Assembly: GCA_051883415.1 (NCBI GenBank)
Contig: JBJETR010000003.1
Coordinates: forward strand, 1 to 5,272
Reading direction: 5' to 3'
Length of the DNA: 5,272 bases
From: HGM11368 sp051883415
GTDB lineage: Bacteria; Bacillota; Clostridia; Christensenellales; UBA3700
The notes beneath the pieces were generated by a model, which saw only the letters and a program-made list of their open reading frames with translations, had not been told where the DNA came from and did no database searches. Of the stretch, positions 5,084 through 5,272 are shown in pieces. The number at the start of each line of letters is the position of its first letter. The first letter of the stretch is position 1. The position numbers and the translations under genes are program-made.

Positions 5084-5272
5084 ATGGCAAGCAAGAGTAG
5101 CGACAATAGCCAACAAGACTTGGATACCTATTTCGGAGTGCTTAGTTCTATAGCCGGTAGTAGCGCTTCTTTAGTAGACGGCGTAGCATCGGTATCCTAC
5201 GAAGCAGGGCTCAAAAACAAGTTTTTTGATTATGGCAAAAACAAACGAAGCAATGCGATAGACGTCAAGTTT
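5084..5272 (+). CDS. Asp23/Gls24-family protein, N-terminal part (3' end outside window)
   Basis: The first 63 codons run in frame to the window end. ATG 5084 has a strong GGAGGT (5073-5078) 5 nt upstream. After a polar start (MASKSSDNSQQDLDTYFG) comes VLSSIAGSSASLVDGVASVS (19-38), which fits the family opening of a helix followed by a Val-x-Gly-Val-x-x-(Met/Val) turn (normally IA--A--EVEGV). A basic segment with a lost helix-strand pair, then AIDVKF (58-63), corresponds to the next strand (VKV). The protein is expected to be soluble and of the YqhY type, a small protein often encoded near spoIIIA, nusB and acetyl-CoA carboxylase genes and linked in Bacillus to fatty-acid synthesis control. 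The family call rests on this short piece and on its position after spoIIIAH. It probably continues into nusB outside the window. Confidence 0.8.
   Translation, partial: MASKSSDNSQQDLDTYFGVLSSIAGSSASLVDGVASVSYEAGLKNKFFDYGKNKRSNAIDVKF

Overview
The window is a complete stage III sporulation operon, spoIIIAA to spoIIIAH. It is flanked by the 3' end of efp (elongation factor P) and the 5' end of an Asp23/Gls24-family gene. All genes are on the + strand. An endospore-forming Firmicute is certain from content. The order efp, spoIIIA, asp23-like without accB/accC between spoIIIAH and the Asp23 gene points to Clostridia rather than Bacillus. Moderately AT-rich coding sequence, very AT-rich spacers and short versions of several proteins would suit an uncultured or gut-type clostridium, but species cannot be told from this window.

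Layout: the efp tail (1-239) ends at a clean intrinsic terminator (261-289). An AT-rich spacer of about 240 bases follows; it has no gene but carries promoter-like elements and a tandem 11-bp repeat. The eight spoIIIA genes (533-5025) are tightly packed, with overlaps of 13 and 8 nt and gaps of 0 to 14 nt, and surely form one transcription unit. A 58-nt gap then holds a plausible housekeeping promoter, followed by the Asp23-like gene (5084 to the window end).

How the genes work together (known from Bacillus subtilis): the eight proteins are made in the mother cell under sigma-E and build a secretion-like complex in the mother-cell-derived outer forespore membrane. SpoIIIAA is the cytoplasmic ATPase. 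SpoIIIAB to SpoIIIAE are membrane components. SpoIIIAF, AG and AH carry ring-building-motif domains related to type III secretion and flagellar ring proteins. SpoIIIAH joins forespore SpoIIQ across the intermembrane space. The complex keeps the engulfed forespore active and supports sigma-G.

This is a recognised system, not a new one. The most interesting points are variations: a SpoIIIAG whose ring-building domain appears to lack the long beta-rich insertion, a SpoIIIAA with Ser in place of the first P-loop Gly, a short SpoIIIAF, and tandem repeats upstream of the operon. Comparisons with other homologs rest on memory of the families, not on a search.
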